Notes: generated by a model from the letters alone, not told the origin. Shown: positions 47,330-59,080, counted from the stretch's first letter. The stretch: DNA of 64,000 nt from Armigeres subalbatus (GCF_024139115.2 NC_085140.1:428233240-428297239); one strand, 5' to 3'. A program made the numbers and translations.

Positions 47330-47490
47330 GAATTTTGTTTCGCAGTTAAACATTTCGCGGAATAACATTTGGTGGTTTGTAACTTTTCGCGATACGACAT
47401 TTGGTGGTTTGTACCTTTTCACCGAATGACTTTTGGCGGAATGTACCATTTCGCGGAATGCACCATTTCGCGGAATATTACTAATAATAG
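47330..47490. repeat. Short degenerate tandem TTCGCGGAATG repeat
   Basis: Units of about 25-30 bp such as TTTCGCGGAATGCACCATTTCGC. The inverse orientation occurs at 52855-53035. Confidence 0.5.
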
Positions 47491-47735
47491 CCTTTGTTCA
47501 TTCAACATTCCTACAACTATTACCTTCGAGGTTTCTAAACCAGGTTACCATTTTTTTGCATTCGTTAAACACGAGATTAACACGTTTCAACTTCTATACC
47601 TAAAAAGCCGAAACGAATCTTTTCGATAAATTTCTTAGACCGGACCAGAAGTTGAACCCAGTCTCCTTCAGCATAGTCTTGCTTGGCAGCCACGCATTTT
47701 CCCGCACGGCTAAGAAAGGCCTCCTAGAATATTTA
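47490..47735 (-). mobile_element. Diverged Feilai SINE
   Basis: Shares ATTACCTTCGAGGTTTCTAA, CAGGTTACCATTTTTTTGCA, TTAGACCGG and the tRNA head region GCCACGC..TTTCCCGCACGGCTAAGAAAGGC with the younger copies. Confidence 0.6.
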
Positions 47736-47739
47736 GAAG

Positions 47740-48703
47740 TAGTTTTCAAAATTTCAATTTCTCCTTATTCCGGGCAGATACATCCAAGAAGTCGTTACCT
47801 TTGCCTTTGCCTTATACCGGGCAGACGCGTTCTTTCAAAGAAGACATTATCAACTCCTTTCGCCTTATACCGGGCAGATGCATCAATTTAAAGAAGGCGT
47901 GACCCCTCCCTTCGCCTTATACCGGGTAGACGCGGTCTTTTAAGGAAGGCATTATCAACTCATTTCGCCTTATACAGGGGAGATGCATCCATTTAAAGAA
48001 GGCGTTACCTCTGACTTCGCCTTATACCGGGCAGACACATTCTTTTTAAGAAGGCATTATCAACTCCTTTCGCCTAATACCAAGCAGATGCATCCATTTA
48101 AAGAAGGCGTTACCCCTCCCTTCGCCTTATACCAGGCAGATGCATCCATTTAAAGAAGGCGTTACCCCTCCTTTCGCTTTATACCGGGCAGATGCATCCA
48201 TTTAAAGAAGGCGTTATCAACTCCTTTCGCCTTATAGCGAGCAAATACATCAATTTAAAGAAGGCGTTACCCCTCCCTTCGCCTTATACCGAGCAGACGC
48301 GTTCTTTTAGAGAAGGCATTTTCAACTTCTTCTTCTTATTGGCATTACATCCCCACACTGGTACAGAGCCGCTTCGCAGCTTAGTGTTCATTAAGGACTT
48401 CCCCAGTTATTAACTGCGAGGTTTCTAAGCCAAGTTACCATTTTTGCATTCGTATATCATGAGGCTAACACGATGATACTTCCATGCCCAGGGAAGTCGA
48501 GACAATTTCCAATCCGAAAATTGCCTAGACCGGCACCGGGAATCGAACCCAGCCACCCTCAGCGTGGTCTTGCTTTGTAGCCACGCGGCTTACCGCACGG
48601 CTAAGGAGGGCCCCATTATCAACTCCTTTCACCTTATACCGGGCCGATGCATCCATTTAAAGAAGGCGTTACTGATCCCTTCACCTTATACCGGGCAGAC
48701 GCG
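47740..48703. repeat. Minisatellite, about 52 bp unit
   Basis: At least a dozen units of TTCGCCTTATACCGGGCAGA, TGCATCCATTTAAAGAAGGC, GTTACCCCTCCC or ATTATCAACTCC. Two unit types partly alternate. Interrupted by a Feilai SINE at 48328-48613. Related to 3340-4005. Confidence 0.8.
48328..48613 (-). mobile_element. Complete Feilai SINE with 11 bp target duplication
   Basis: Minus strand: tRNA head with B-box GGGTTCGATTCCC, body, then a (GAA)n tail. The host minisatellite sequence CATTTTCAACT (48317-48327) and CATTATCAACT (48614-48624) flank it, matching at 10 of 11 bases. Confidence 0.85.
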
Positions 48704-48833
48704 TTTTTGCCTTTCTCGTATACTAAGTATACGGTAAAGGCTATATGATCGCTCCAAAAACAAACTTTTTATAGAAGGCCCGGAGACCCATAGTGTTATA
48801 TACCAATCGACTCAGTTCGACGAATTGAGGTGA

Positions 48834-48936
<103 letters not shown>

Positions 48937-48950
48937 AAAACTACTCAAAA

Positions 48951-50217
48951 AATGTCACTCATTTTTCGGGCTTTTATCCTCAACCGATTTGCTCGCAACA
49001 AGTTGCATTCGACGCAGAATCCTGTCCCATTGTTTCCTATTTGAAATTGGCCAGATCGAACTATGGGATCGAAAGTTATGGCCAAAATACAAATTCATAC
49101 GAAAAAATCGCGTAAAAAATGTCACTCATTTTTCGGGCACTTATCCTCAACCGATTTGCTCACAACAAGTTGCATTCGACGCAGAATCCTGTCCTATTGT
49201 TTCCTATTTGAAATTGACCAGATCGAACTATGGGATCAGAAGTTATGGCCAAAATACAAATTCATACGAAAAAATCGCGTAAAAAATGTCACTCATTTTT
49301 CGGGCACTTATCCTCAACCGATTTGCTCACAACAAGTTGCATTCGACGCAGAATCCTGTCTCATTGTTTCCTATTTGAAATTGGTCAGATCGGACTATGG
49401 GATCAGAAGTTGGCCAAAATACAAATTCATTCGAAAAAATCACGTAAAAAATGTCACTCATTTTTCGGGCACTTATCCTCAACCGATTTGCTCGCAACAA
49501 GTTGCATTCGATGCAGAATCCTGTCCCATTGTTTTCTATTTGAAATTGGTCAGATAGGACTATGGGATCAGAAGTTATGGCCAAAATACAAATTCATACG
49601 AAAAAATCGCGTAAAAAATGTCACTCATTTTTCGGGCACTTATCCCCAACCGATTTGCTCGCAACAAGTTGCATTCGATGCAGAATCCTGTCCCATTGTT
49701 TTCTATTGGAAATTGGTCAGATCGGACTGTGGGATCAGAAGTTACGGCCAAAATACAAATTCATACGAAAAAATCGCGTAAAAAATGTCACTCCTTTTTC
49801 GTGAACTTATTCTCGACCGATTTGCTCGCAATAGAATGCATTCGATGCAGAATCCTGTCCCATTGTTTCCTATCTGAAATTGGTCAGATCTTACTATGGG
49901 ATCAGAAGTTATGGCCAAAATACAAATTCATACGAAAAAATCGCGTAAAAAATGTCACTCATTTTTCGGGAACTTATTCTCAACCGATTTGCTCGCAACA
50001 AGTTGCATTCGATGCAGAATCCTGTCCCATTGTTTCCTATTTGAAATTGGCCAGATCGAACTATGGGATCAGAAGTTATGGCCAAAATATAAATTCATAC
50101 GAAAAAATCGCGTAAAAAATGTCACTCATTTTCCGGGCACTTATCCTCAATCGATTTGCTCACAACAAGTTGCATTCGACGTAGAATCCTGTCCCGTTGT
50201 TTCCTATTGAAAATTGG
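48951..50217. repeat. 167 bp satellite, array 1
   Basis: About 7-8 units of ATGTCACTCATTTTTCGGGC ... CAAATTCATACGAAAAAATC. One unit near 49410 has a 3 bp loss and the variant ATTCGAAAAAATCACG. Confidence 0.9.
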
Positions 50218-50376
50218 CCATATCGGATCGAAAATTATACCAGTTTTGCCTTTCTCGTATACTAAGTATACGGTAAAGGCTATATGATCGCTCCAAAAAC
50301 AAACTTTTTATAGAAGGCCCGGAGACCCATAGTGTTATATACCAATCGACTCAGTTCGACGAATTGAGGTGATGTC

Positions 50377-50416
50377 TGTGTGTGTGTGTGTGTGTGTATG
50401 TGTGTGTGTGTGTGTG
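50377..50416. repeat. (TG)n microsatellite, about 40 bp
   Basis: Same position in the second module but less than half the length of the first, with one TATG interruption. Confidence 0.9.
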
Positions 50417-50430
50417 CGCAAAACTACTCA

Positions 50431-51950
50431 ACAAAATGTCACTCATTTTTCGGACACTTATCCTCAACCGATTTGCTCGCAACAAGTTGCATTCGACGCA
50501 GAATCCTGTCCCATTGATTCCTATTTGAATTTGGCCAGATCGAACTATGGGATCGAAAGTTATGGCCAAAATACAAAATCATACGAAAAAATCGCGTAAA
50601 AAATGTCACTCATTTTTCGGGCACTTATCCTCAACCGATTTGCTCACAACAAGTTGCATTCGACGCAGAATCCTGTCCCATTGTTTTCTATTTGAAAATG
50701 ACCAGATCGAACTATGGGATCAGAAGTTATGGCCAAAATACAAATTCATACGAAAAAATCGCGTAAAAAATGTCACTCATTTTTCGGGCACTTATCCTCA
50801 ACCGATTTGCTCGCAACAAGTTGCATTCGACGCAGAATCCTGTCTCATTGTTTCCTATTTGAAATTGGTCAGATCGGACTATGGGATCAGAAGTAATGGC
50901 CAAAATACAAATTCATTCGAAAAAATCACGTAAAAAATGTCACTCATTTTTCGGGCACTTATCCTCAACCGATTTGCTCGCAACAAGTTGCATTCGATGC
51001 AGAATCCTGTCCCATTGTTTTCTATTTGAAATTGGTCAGATAGGACTATGGGATCAGAAGTTATGGCCAAAATACAAATTCATACGAAAAAATCGCGTAA
51101 AAAATGTCACTCATTTTTCGGGCACTTATCCCCAACCGATTTGCTCGCAACAAGTTGCATTCGATGCAGAATCCTGTCCCATTGTTTCCTATTTGAAATT
51201 GGCCAGATCGAACTATGGGATCAGAAGTTATGGCTAAAATACAAATTCATACGAAAAAACGCGTAAAAAATGTCACTCATTTTTCGGGCACTTATCCTCA
51301 ACCGATTTGCTCGCAACAAGTTGCATTCGACGAAGAATCCTGTCCCATTGTTTTCTATTGGAAATTGGTCAGATCGGACTATGGGATCAGAAGTTACGGC
51401 CAAAATACAAATTCATACGAAAAAATCGCGTAAAAAATGTCACTCCTTTTTCGTGAACTTATTCTCGACCGATTTGCTCGCAATAAAATGCATTCGATGC
51501 AGAATCCTGTCCCATTGTTTCCTATCTGAAATTGGTCAGATCGGACTATGGGATCAGAAGTTATGGCCAAAATACAAATTCATACGAAAAAATCGCGTAA
51601 AAAATGTCACTCATTTTTCGGACACTTATCCTCAACCGATTTGCTCGCAACAAGTTGCATTCGACGCAGAATCCTGTCGCATTGATTCCTATTTGAAATT
51701 GGCCAGATCGAACTATGGGATCGAAAGTTATGGCCAAAATACAAAATCATACGAAAAAATCGCGTAAAAAATGTCACTCATTTTTCGGGCACTTATTCTC
51801 AACCGATTTACTCGCATTAAATTGCATTCGACGCAGAATGTCTCATATTTTCTTATTGAAAATTGGCCAGATCGGACTATGGGCTTAGATATTATGGTCA
51901 AATTACTATTTATTGTGAAAAAGAGTTCAAAAAAGTCTAGCTCATTTTTT
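50431..51950. repeat. 167 bp satellite, array 2
   Basis: About 9 units, the last one or two strongly diverged. Variant units occur in the same order as in array 1, offset by about 1,484 bp. Confidence 0.9.
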
Positions 51951-51972
51951 TAGCACTTAGACTTCATCTATT

Positions 51973-52080
51973 CCCCAAGCAACACAAGTTCAACACATCT
52001 GGTTGCAGTAACCATATTGTGACTGAATCCGGTCATATATAAGTTACTGTGATTGATGTGCAAGATGTGTGCTTCTCAGG
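51973..52080. mobile_element. 108 bp MITE, sister of 42884-42990
   Basis: Begins CCCCAAGCAACACA and ends TGTGTGCTTCTCAGG. Inserted in a decayed satellite unit, which resumes with TCGCTCGCAATAGATTGC. Confidence 0.6.
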
Positions 52081-52439
52081 TCGCTCGCAATAGATTGCAT
52101 TCGACGCAGAATCTTGTCCCATTGTTTCCTATAGAAACTTGGCCGGATCGTACAATTGGGTCAAAAGTTATGGCAAAAATACTAATTTTAAAACTACAAA
52201 ATAAAATGCCATTTTTTGCTCTTATGCTCATCCGATTTGTTTGCAACAAATTGCGTTTGGCGAGAATTTTTTTATATGAATATGAAAAATAAGACCAATC
52301 CACATATTGGTGTTATTTGAGATTTTTCCAAACCTTTTGAACGAACGAGAAAGGCACCATCACCGCTAGGTGGATTAATCTGGGTTTTTGAAAGAAGACA
52401 ATAGCCTCATACCGGGCAGTAGATATGGTGGGGTTTCAG

Positions 52440-52790
52440 GTTTTGAAACTCGCAACCCGAATCGAACCCGAACCCGATGGGTTTGCGTCGGGTTCGGGTT
52501 TGAAATTTAGTACAATATCGGGTTCGGGTCGATTACGGGTTTAAAAAATAAAATACTGAAAATAATGTTATTCAGTTTTGTTAATTGTGAGACTAGGTAG
52601 TTCGTTGTTTGGGCTTACATTTTTTTCAATTTAAAGAGAACAAGAAAATATCTAGTATGAATTTTCCGGGGAACTTTTGTGCGGGCTTAAATAATTAAAA
52701 TATGTTGGATTCGGGTCGAGTACGGGTTTACGAATGCAAAAATTCTCGGGTTGGGGTCGGGTTCGATTTTGCATTAAATCCAAAAAAATA
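52440..52790. repeat. Degenerate GGGTTC-type repeats
   Basis: Several clusters of TCGGGTTCGGGT and GGGTCGAGTACGGGTTT separated by AT-rich sequence. No tandem regularity sufficient for a telomeric assignment. Confidence 0.5.
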
Positions 52791-52854
52791 AGCCCGGATT
52801 TCATGTAATTAAGCAGAAATCGTTAAATATTTGAATAATAATTAGTGTAACAGA

Positions 52855-53035
52855 ATTCTGCCAAATGGGATTCCACGGAATGATTTTCGGTGAAAAGGTG
52901 CATTCCGCGAAATGACTTTCGGAAAAAAGGTTCATTCTGGGAAATGTGTTTCTGAGAGTTGATAATTTCCGCGAAATGTCGTACCGCGAAAAAAATTCCG
53001 CGAAATGTTTTTCGACGAAATAGTATACAACCGGC
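52855..53035. repeat. Short degenerate tandem CATTCCGCGAAATG repeat
   Basis: The inverse-orientation counterpart of 47330-47490. Confidence 0.5.
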
Positions 53036-53245
53036 AAACTATCTTCCCTAAATTACCTCTATTTGCTTTCCAAAGTTGGATACATCATCCAGTATGTTTA
53101 CGCTTATGCTTCTATTTTGTTTTTCTTACGCTAGAAACGTGACAACAACTTGTCAAGTTCTAAACAAGAAGTCTGAAATTTGTAATCAATTAACACCTTT
53201 TATCTGTTGTTGTTTAGTGGTAATTATTGGTGTTAATTATAGCCA

Positions 53246-54359
53246 CCCGACTAGTTAGTCATAACAAAATTTTATCACAATTATATCAATATGTGTTACA
53301 AATAACAAAACTTGCAATAATTTTGTTATAAATTCTCTGCCAAAGATGAAAGAAATAAAATTTCATGATCGTCATAACATGATTATAACACAATGTGTTA
53401 TGTTTATTTGCCCAGAAAAAAAAATTGCCTACATTTTTGGTAGATAGCAATTGGAAAAAAAAGTAAGGTACCACCTACAGTATAACTTGAATCTACATTC
53501 AAAGTTGAACCAGCTGGACAAAATAATTGCCTACGTTATGGATAATAATAATCTTTGCAAGAACATAATTTGTTATAGTATAAGCTATTTCACCGCTTTT
53601 TATGTAACACAACGAGTTATAATTTTGTTCAATTAATAACATATTTAGTAATATTTTTGTTAAAACCCCGACCAGTAGATAGTAACAGATTTATATCAGA
53701 CCTTGTTATTCTGTTACAGCAGTTTTTTATAACAGCGGTTGTTATAAAACATGTACCATTAGTAGTTAAAATAACAAAAATTGTAACAAAATCTCTTCTA
53801 GTTTTAACAAAAATATTACTAAATATGTTATTAATTGAACAAAATTATAACTCGTTGTGTTACATAAAAAGCGGTGAAATAGCTTATACTATAACAAATT
53901 ATGTTCTTGCAAAGATTATTATTATCCATAACGTAGGCAATTATTTTGTCCAGCTGGTTCAACTTTGAATGTAGATGCAAGTTATACTGTAGGTGGTACC
54001 TTTACTTTTTTTTCCAATTGCTATCTACCAAAATGTAGGCAATTTTTTTTCTGGCAAATAAACATAACACATTGTGTTATAATCATGTTATGACGATCAT
54101 GAAATTTTATTTCTTTTCATCTTTTTGGCAGAGAATTTATAACAAAATTATTGCAAGTTTTGTTATTTGTAACACATATTGATATAATTGTGATAAAATT
54201 TTGTTATGACTAACTAGTCGGGACTAGAAGAGATTTTGTTACAATTTTTGTTATTTTAACTACTAATGGTACATGTTTTATAACAACCGCTGTTATAAAA
54301 AACTGCTGTAACAGAATAACAAGGTCTGATATAAATCTGTTACTATCTACTGGTCGGGC
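53246..54359. mobile_element. CCCGAC-type MITE inserted into an inverted copy of itself
   Basis: Outer copy: 53246-53667 plus 54226-54359. Inner copy in opposite orientation: about 53668-54225. Ends read CCCGACTAGTTAGTC and CTACTGGTCGGG. The single-copy junction TTAAAACTAGAAGAG at about 46019 shows the uninterrupted state. AC on both sides of the inner copy may be a 2 bp duplication. Confidence 0.8.
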
Positions 54360-55390
54360 ATGTTTACGAATTGGGCCTATGTTGACAAAGTTTTTTTTTC
54401 TGCGTATTTTTAAACAAATTTCCAACGATACACATAGTTTAATGTGCAAATAATAACGGAAAGGAATATGTCTCTTTAGTGTCTATTTCTTAAATAGCGT
54501 AGCATCAAATATACTCCTATGCATAATAAATAATAAAGAGAAAACTAACCAGAATGATGGAAAAGCCGATGAATCAGCCATAATATTTTTAAGATTTTTT
54601 ATTTCCTTTTGTCCGTGATATTTTTTTATGATTTTACTGGAAAGGATCAACCTTTGGGATATACGAAACAAGTTGTGAATTTAGTTCAATTTTAGATAAT
54701 TGCTTATCAGAAAATTGTGTCATTCTTCCCTACCATACGATTTTAGGAAATTTTTTTTGAAAACAAAATTAGCTCTCAATGCATTGTGTGTGATTTTCGA
54801 ATAACTTTGAAAAAAAAATAGTGCAATGATTAAATTCATTCGTATACGGAGAGATATTTATATGCAGCTCAATATTTACCAACATGAGTTCATAAAATCA
54901 AAAGTCATAATCATCATTGTATTACTAAAGTAGAGGAAAACCCAGTGAAGCTACGTCATAGTTAGTAACAGTAATTGCTTAGCATAAAGGTTTCATTCAC
55001 AACTTTGAAAACGAGCCCTCGTGTTTATCTTATCGTATTGCTGCGTACGTTACGCAGAGCGGAATATATTTGTAATGATAGCACGAAGACGCGGTAAAAC
55101 CTTCGAGATCGATTAACCCTAGGAGAATGATTGACACCTTAATGACCAACTCTATCCACAGGGATCATTAAACTATGACTAAGTACTATCCCTATATACC
55201 AATGAATGGAAAGCCGAGTATGTACGTACGAATCAGGGCTTTGCAGACTGGTTCTTCGCACCTTTTTCGAATATCCCAACCCGTGCGACTTCTTAACGTT
55301 ATTGATGAGTAATCAAAGACCAGCGTGTGTGCTTCACCATCGAAAGTCATTAGCGGTCTAGAAAAAGCTTCTCCGTCACCTCAGTTGGGT
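54360..55390. other. AT-rich upstream region of MMP-C
   Basis: No gene or element recognised. GC content rises from about 55020 towards the MMP-C promoter. Confidence 0.4.
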
Positions 55391-55425
55391 TCAGTCCAGT
55401 CGTAGTCGAATTAGTGATCGGTTGT
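55391..55425 (+). promoter_or_regulatory. Inr + DPE core promoter of MMP-C
   Basis: TCAGTC at 55391-55396 matches the arthropod initiator (TCAKTY) with the A at 55393 as +1. GGTTGT at 55420-55425 fits the DPE consensus RGWYVT at exactly +28 to +33. Transcription from here would give a 37-base 5' UTR before the ATG at 55430. This argues against a missing upstream propeptide exon. Confidence 0.6.
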
Positions 55426-55429
55426 GATA

Positions 55430-56785
55430 ATGCTCCGCTCGGGAGTTCGATATTTGGTGTTTGTGGTATTTGTGTTTATCGTTAGGATCGATGGTGCTGC
55501 AATCAATTTAGAGCGTCCGTATGACGACGAACCGTACTTCCCGAAAGATTTGGATGGCGTAAACTCTACACGGGATCTTACATCGATTCAGAAATGGAGT
55601 AAATCTGCCCTGACATACGCCATAATAAATTACCCTGAAGGAATGCCAGAAGGCACCGTGAGATTAGCTATCCGTGATGCATTTGATTCGTGGAGTCGAG
55701 TGACCAATTTGGACTTTTCGGAACAACACCCCTCTGCTCAGGTGGACATACAGCTGGCATTCGGAGGATGAATCACTATCGCAGGGAGAACATACCTTGT
55801 CAATATAATCACGAAAATACACTTGCTCACGCGTATTTCCCCGAGCTTGGGGATATCCACTTCAACACGCTTCATTTCTTCAACGGTGATACTTCGCTAG
55901 AGGCGTTTCTCAACACGGCAGTGCACGAGATTGGTCATGCTTTGGGACTGCTGCATTCCGCTTCGAGATCGTCGATCATGTACGGTGCCCAGCTTAGTGA
56001 TAATTTGCTGGTAGAGCCGCAATCAGAGGATATTGAGGTATGATTGTTGTGCTCAGGAATACATTATTCATCAAACTGATTAACACATTTCTTTGTAGGC
56101 AATCCAGGCAATGTATGGCATTCGATCGAGTACGCCGCCGTCTACAACGCAGGAACCACCCACCACTACAACCACCAGACCCACCCCACAAACCACCAAA
56201 CCTCGCACAAAAACAATGCTCTGCTCTCTAACATCATACGATACGATCGTTCTGGATCACCGCGGCAACGTCTGCATTCTAGCAGGCCCGTACTACTATA
56301 ACCTGAATGAAACGAACCCCCCACCGAGAAAGATCTCCGCCAAGTGGCCAGGGTTGCCCCGAAAAGTACAAGCTGCTATCACATATCGTGACCAGAAAAC
56401 CTACTTCTACAAAGACGATCAATACTGGAAGTACGACAAGCTTCGGCTGGAAAAGGGGTACCCACGCCCAATAGAAAATAGTTTCCCTGGCATTCCCACC
56501 GATGGATTGGATGCGATTCTTACCGTCAAGTCGGGTGGATTTGTGGCGTTCAAGGGTTCTAAGTATTGGTTCTATGACACCACCAAGTCCAAACCGGTCG
56601 AGTGGTTCTATCCGAAGGACATAACGAGCGATTTCGCTGGGTTGCCTTCGCAGGTGGACGCTGCGGTGATGACCACCGCGGGCAGGCGTTTTGTGTTCAG
56701 CGGAATGAGTTATTATGAGCTGAATGATAGAAACAAGGTAGTGATGCGCGACGGGGATGTACGGAGGGATTGGTTCAACTGTTAA
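55430..56785 (+). CDS. Matrix metalloproteinase lacking a cysteine-switch propeptide (MMP-C), 2 exons, apparent frameshift
   Basis: Third MMP gene. Exon 1 is 55430-56037, exon 2 is 56099-56785; the intron is 61 bp, phase 0, after the DIE codons as in MMP-A and B. A strong signal peptide (about residues 1-22) is followed by only about 30 mostly acidic residues before the catalytic domain (KWSKSALTYAI). No cysteine and no PRCGVxD motif lie before it. The reading frame meets TGA at 55769, while downstream coding continues in the -1 frame from 55768, so one base appears to be missing. After the break come LAHAYFPE, HEIGHALGLLHS and the Met-turn SSIMYG. Exon 2 holds a Thr/Pro-rich linker and an uninterrupted hemopexin domain ending WFNC. 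About 431 residues would result without the break. It could be a young pseudogene, a segregating null allele or an assembly error; the intact promoter, splice sites, second exon and polyA signal favour the latter two. Confidence 0.8.
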
Positions 56786-56845
56786 AATTCATAAGTGAGA
56801 AATATCGGAAAATCTAGTCATATTGAGGTGAATGCGTGTGTGATG

Positions 56846-56851
56846 AATAAA
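56846..56851 (+). promoter_or_regulatory. Polyadenylation signal of MMP-C
   Basis: AATAAA lies about 60 bp after the MMP-C stop codon, followed by a GT-containing stretch. Confidence 0.55.
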
Positions 56852-56859
56852 TATTAAAA

Positions 56860-58340
56860 ATGTGACTGCAGTGTCAACGCCAAAAGAAAAAGCTTTCTTT
56901 CAATTCCTAAGTACGTCAGAAAACCGATGAGGTCATTTTTGATAGCAGCATGAAGTATGACACTTGAGGATGGCCTTGTTAGCGCAACTCTCAAACAGCT
57001 CCTGACGAGTTTCGAAATTAAAAATCAGTTTATTATTGAACTCTTTAGATTGGTCATCTGTGTTTGTGTGTTTAGAAAGCATTGGTGAGAGTTTTTTGTT
57101 TGACCGTACAGAAGATTAAGAGCATACAGCTCAACGCAATTTAGCAAATGAATACTCGTAACACCGAATAATCGTCAATAAATTAACAAGATACTAAAAC
57201 ACTTTCGGCAAAGCAAAGCTAATCCTATTTCAAACAATTCCATCGATTATTCCGTAAAGTAAGATTGTTTCAATCGAAATGGATTTCCCAGAATATTATA
57301 TTGGTACCATTCCATTATGTTTGCCCTATCATCATCGGTTGGAAGTACGTACAACAACCACTCGTCGTGGAACAACTTCAGCAATCTTTCCAACCTGGAT
57401 TTGTGTACTGCTGCCATCATTATTGCACCAGAATAGTTTTCCTCTGACCCGGAGATTCATCGAAGTGAAGAACAACTGCGTCCTCTGTTTGAGATTCAAG
57501 GGAAGGTGAATCAAGATGCTCAACGTTCTGAGGGTAAAATTTTTGTAATGTAATTTTATTTCAAAAGTCAATTGAAATGAACAGCATTACGGTTGTAATG
57601 GATATGCTATTAAATCCTATTTTATAAACTCGAACAAAGACATACTTTTTGATCATAATTAATTAAATGAAAAAAAAAAAAAAATGGATCAATCGATTCC
57701 GTGGAGATTTAAGATATTCTTGACACATTTATATATATTTTTTTAGTGATCTGCATTACTGTTCCCGACTGTATGTTGCGGGACCTAAGCTACAGCTTTT
57801 TTTTTATCTGACAGGTAACCCGAGCAAAGTTTGAAAACATAATGAGAGCATGTAGAAAACATATTTTGATTTTGACGAATATCAAATTGAAATCATAATT
57901 TGTTTTAAAACAATGAATCATAATTATTGATAAGCCATTTTGATCCAATTTTGCTGTAGATTTCTAAATTGTATGATCAAAATGAGAACTTATTTTGTTA
58001 TCGGAATCAATATCAAAATTAGTTTTCGATTTGCTTTCATTGATGGCACGAATAGTTTTCGATTTGATATCACAGTAAGATTTGCTATACATTTCGATAT
58101 TTTAACCGTTAAAACGACCAAAAAGATTTCAAATTGAGTCATCATAATCGGCGATTTCACCCCCTATTGAGAACTGAGCTGCAGTACAGTTGAAGCAGAC
58201 ATTAACAACGAAGTGGAGAGTAACGTCGGGTTTGCAACGATGTGAATACTTCGTTTGAATCCCGCCGGGGACTACGACGAGGTGATGAACTTGTCTATTG
58301 ATGAATATTGCGCTAAGAGGTACCATGTGGAGAGCCGGGT
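56860..58340. other. No recognised gene downstream of MMP-C
   Basis: A 76-codon frame at 57279-57509 has no recognised motif. TGTATGTTGCGGGACCTAAGCT at 57770-57791 matches a piece of the LINE remnant at about 40905. Confidence 0.35.
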
Positions 58341-58610
58341 GTTACAGCTGGGGTACGATTTTCAATAAATCCAGTCAATTTGTTTGTTTCGCGGATGATG
58401 TTGACATTGTCGGCCAAATATTTGAAAAAAACGGTCGAACTGTACCTTAGACGTGAGGATTGTTTAGTGAGTTGAGTTGTGAGTTGGATTGGTGATGATT
58501 GCGTCGAAGGCAAAGTACATGCTAGTGGGCGGAACCCAGAAGGAAGCAGTGTTCTGATAGACGGGGACAACTTCAAAGTAAGTAGTGGTTGAATTCGTCT
58601 ACTATTGATC
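58340..58610 (+). mobile_element. RTE-like LINE remnant
   Basis: GTACGATTTTCAATAAATCC (GTIFNKS), TTTGTTTCGCGGATGATGTTGACATTG (FADDVDI; catalytic box), then AAAGTACATGCTAGTGGGCG (KYMLVGG) and a GDNFKV region. Stops and frameshifts throughout. Confidence 0.65.
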
Positions 58611-58619
58611 CTTTTTGAT

Positions 58620-59080
58620 AATAACGCGGCAGCGAAACTTAAACGACGAGCTCGCCCAACTGTAGGGCGAGCCCAGTATCCATAAGTTTGCTGAAGCTGG
58701 AAGGATACGATGGGCAGGGTATGATGTTTCTCAGGGCTGGCATACTCCTCAGAGTAGTCAAAATGTGCGTGTCTTTCGCACTCATCAAAAAGACCGGAGA
58801 GAGTGTGTTTCGATTATCGCTCATTTTTTCTCTTCCTCAACGCAGTGAGGCCTCTTTGTGTTTTTACTCTGCAAGGAATGCATTTGTCAAACACGAAGAG
58901 TTGAGGATAAATGATAACATTGTTTCTCTAGTTACATGTTTCATAAAGCCTATTTTTATATTCATCCAAGTTTTTGTTTCTTTTTACCTTATTTCATTCT
59001 GTTAATTTCTTTCGTTTTTATTTATCTCAAGAATTCCATTTATAACTATTTTGTTTTATTTATTCTTCATACTACTATTT
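58620..59080. other. No recognised feature
   Basis: T-rich noncoding sequence. Confidence 0.35.

Noticed and set aside
52440..52790. Interstitial telomere
   Set aside because: Motifs are irregular and scattered; mosquitoes of this group lack simple telomerase repeats.
53657..54449. Nearly identical 79-103 codon frames on opposite strands
   Set aside because: They are mirror images caused by the nested inverted MITE.
55755..55775. Programmed -1 frameshifting in MMP-C
   Set aside because: No slippery heptamer and no obvious downstream pseudoknot; a missing base explains it more simply.
57279..57509. Small 76-codon gene downstream of MMP-C
   Set aside because: No signal peptide, motif, promoter or overlapping conservation seen; a competing frame of similar length overlaps it.
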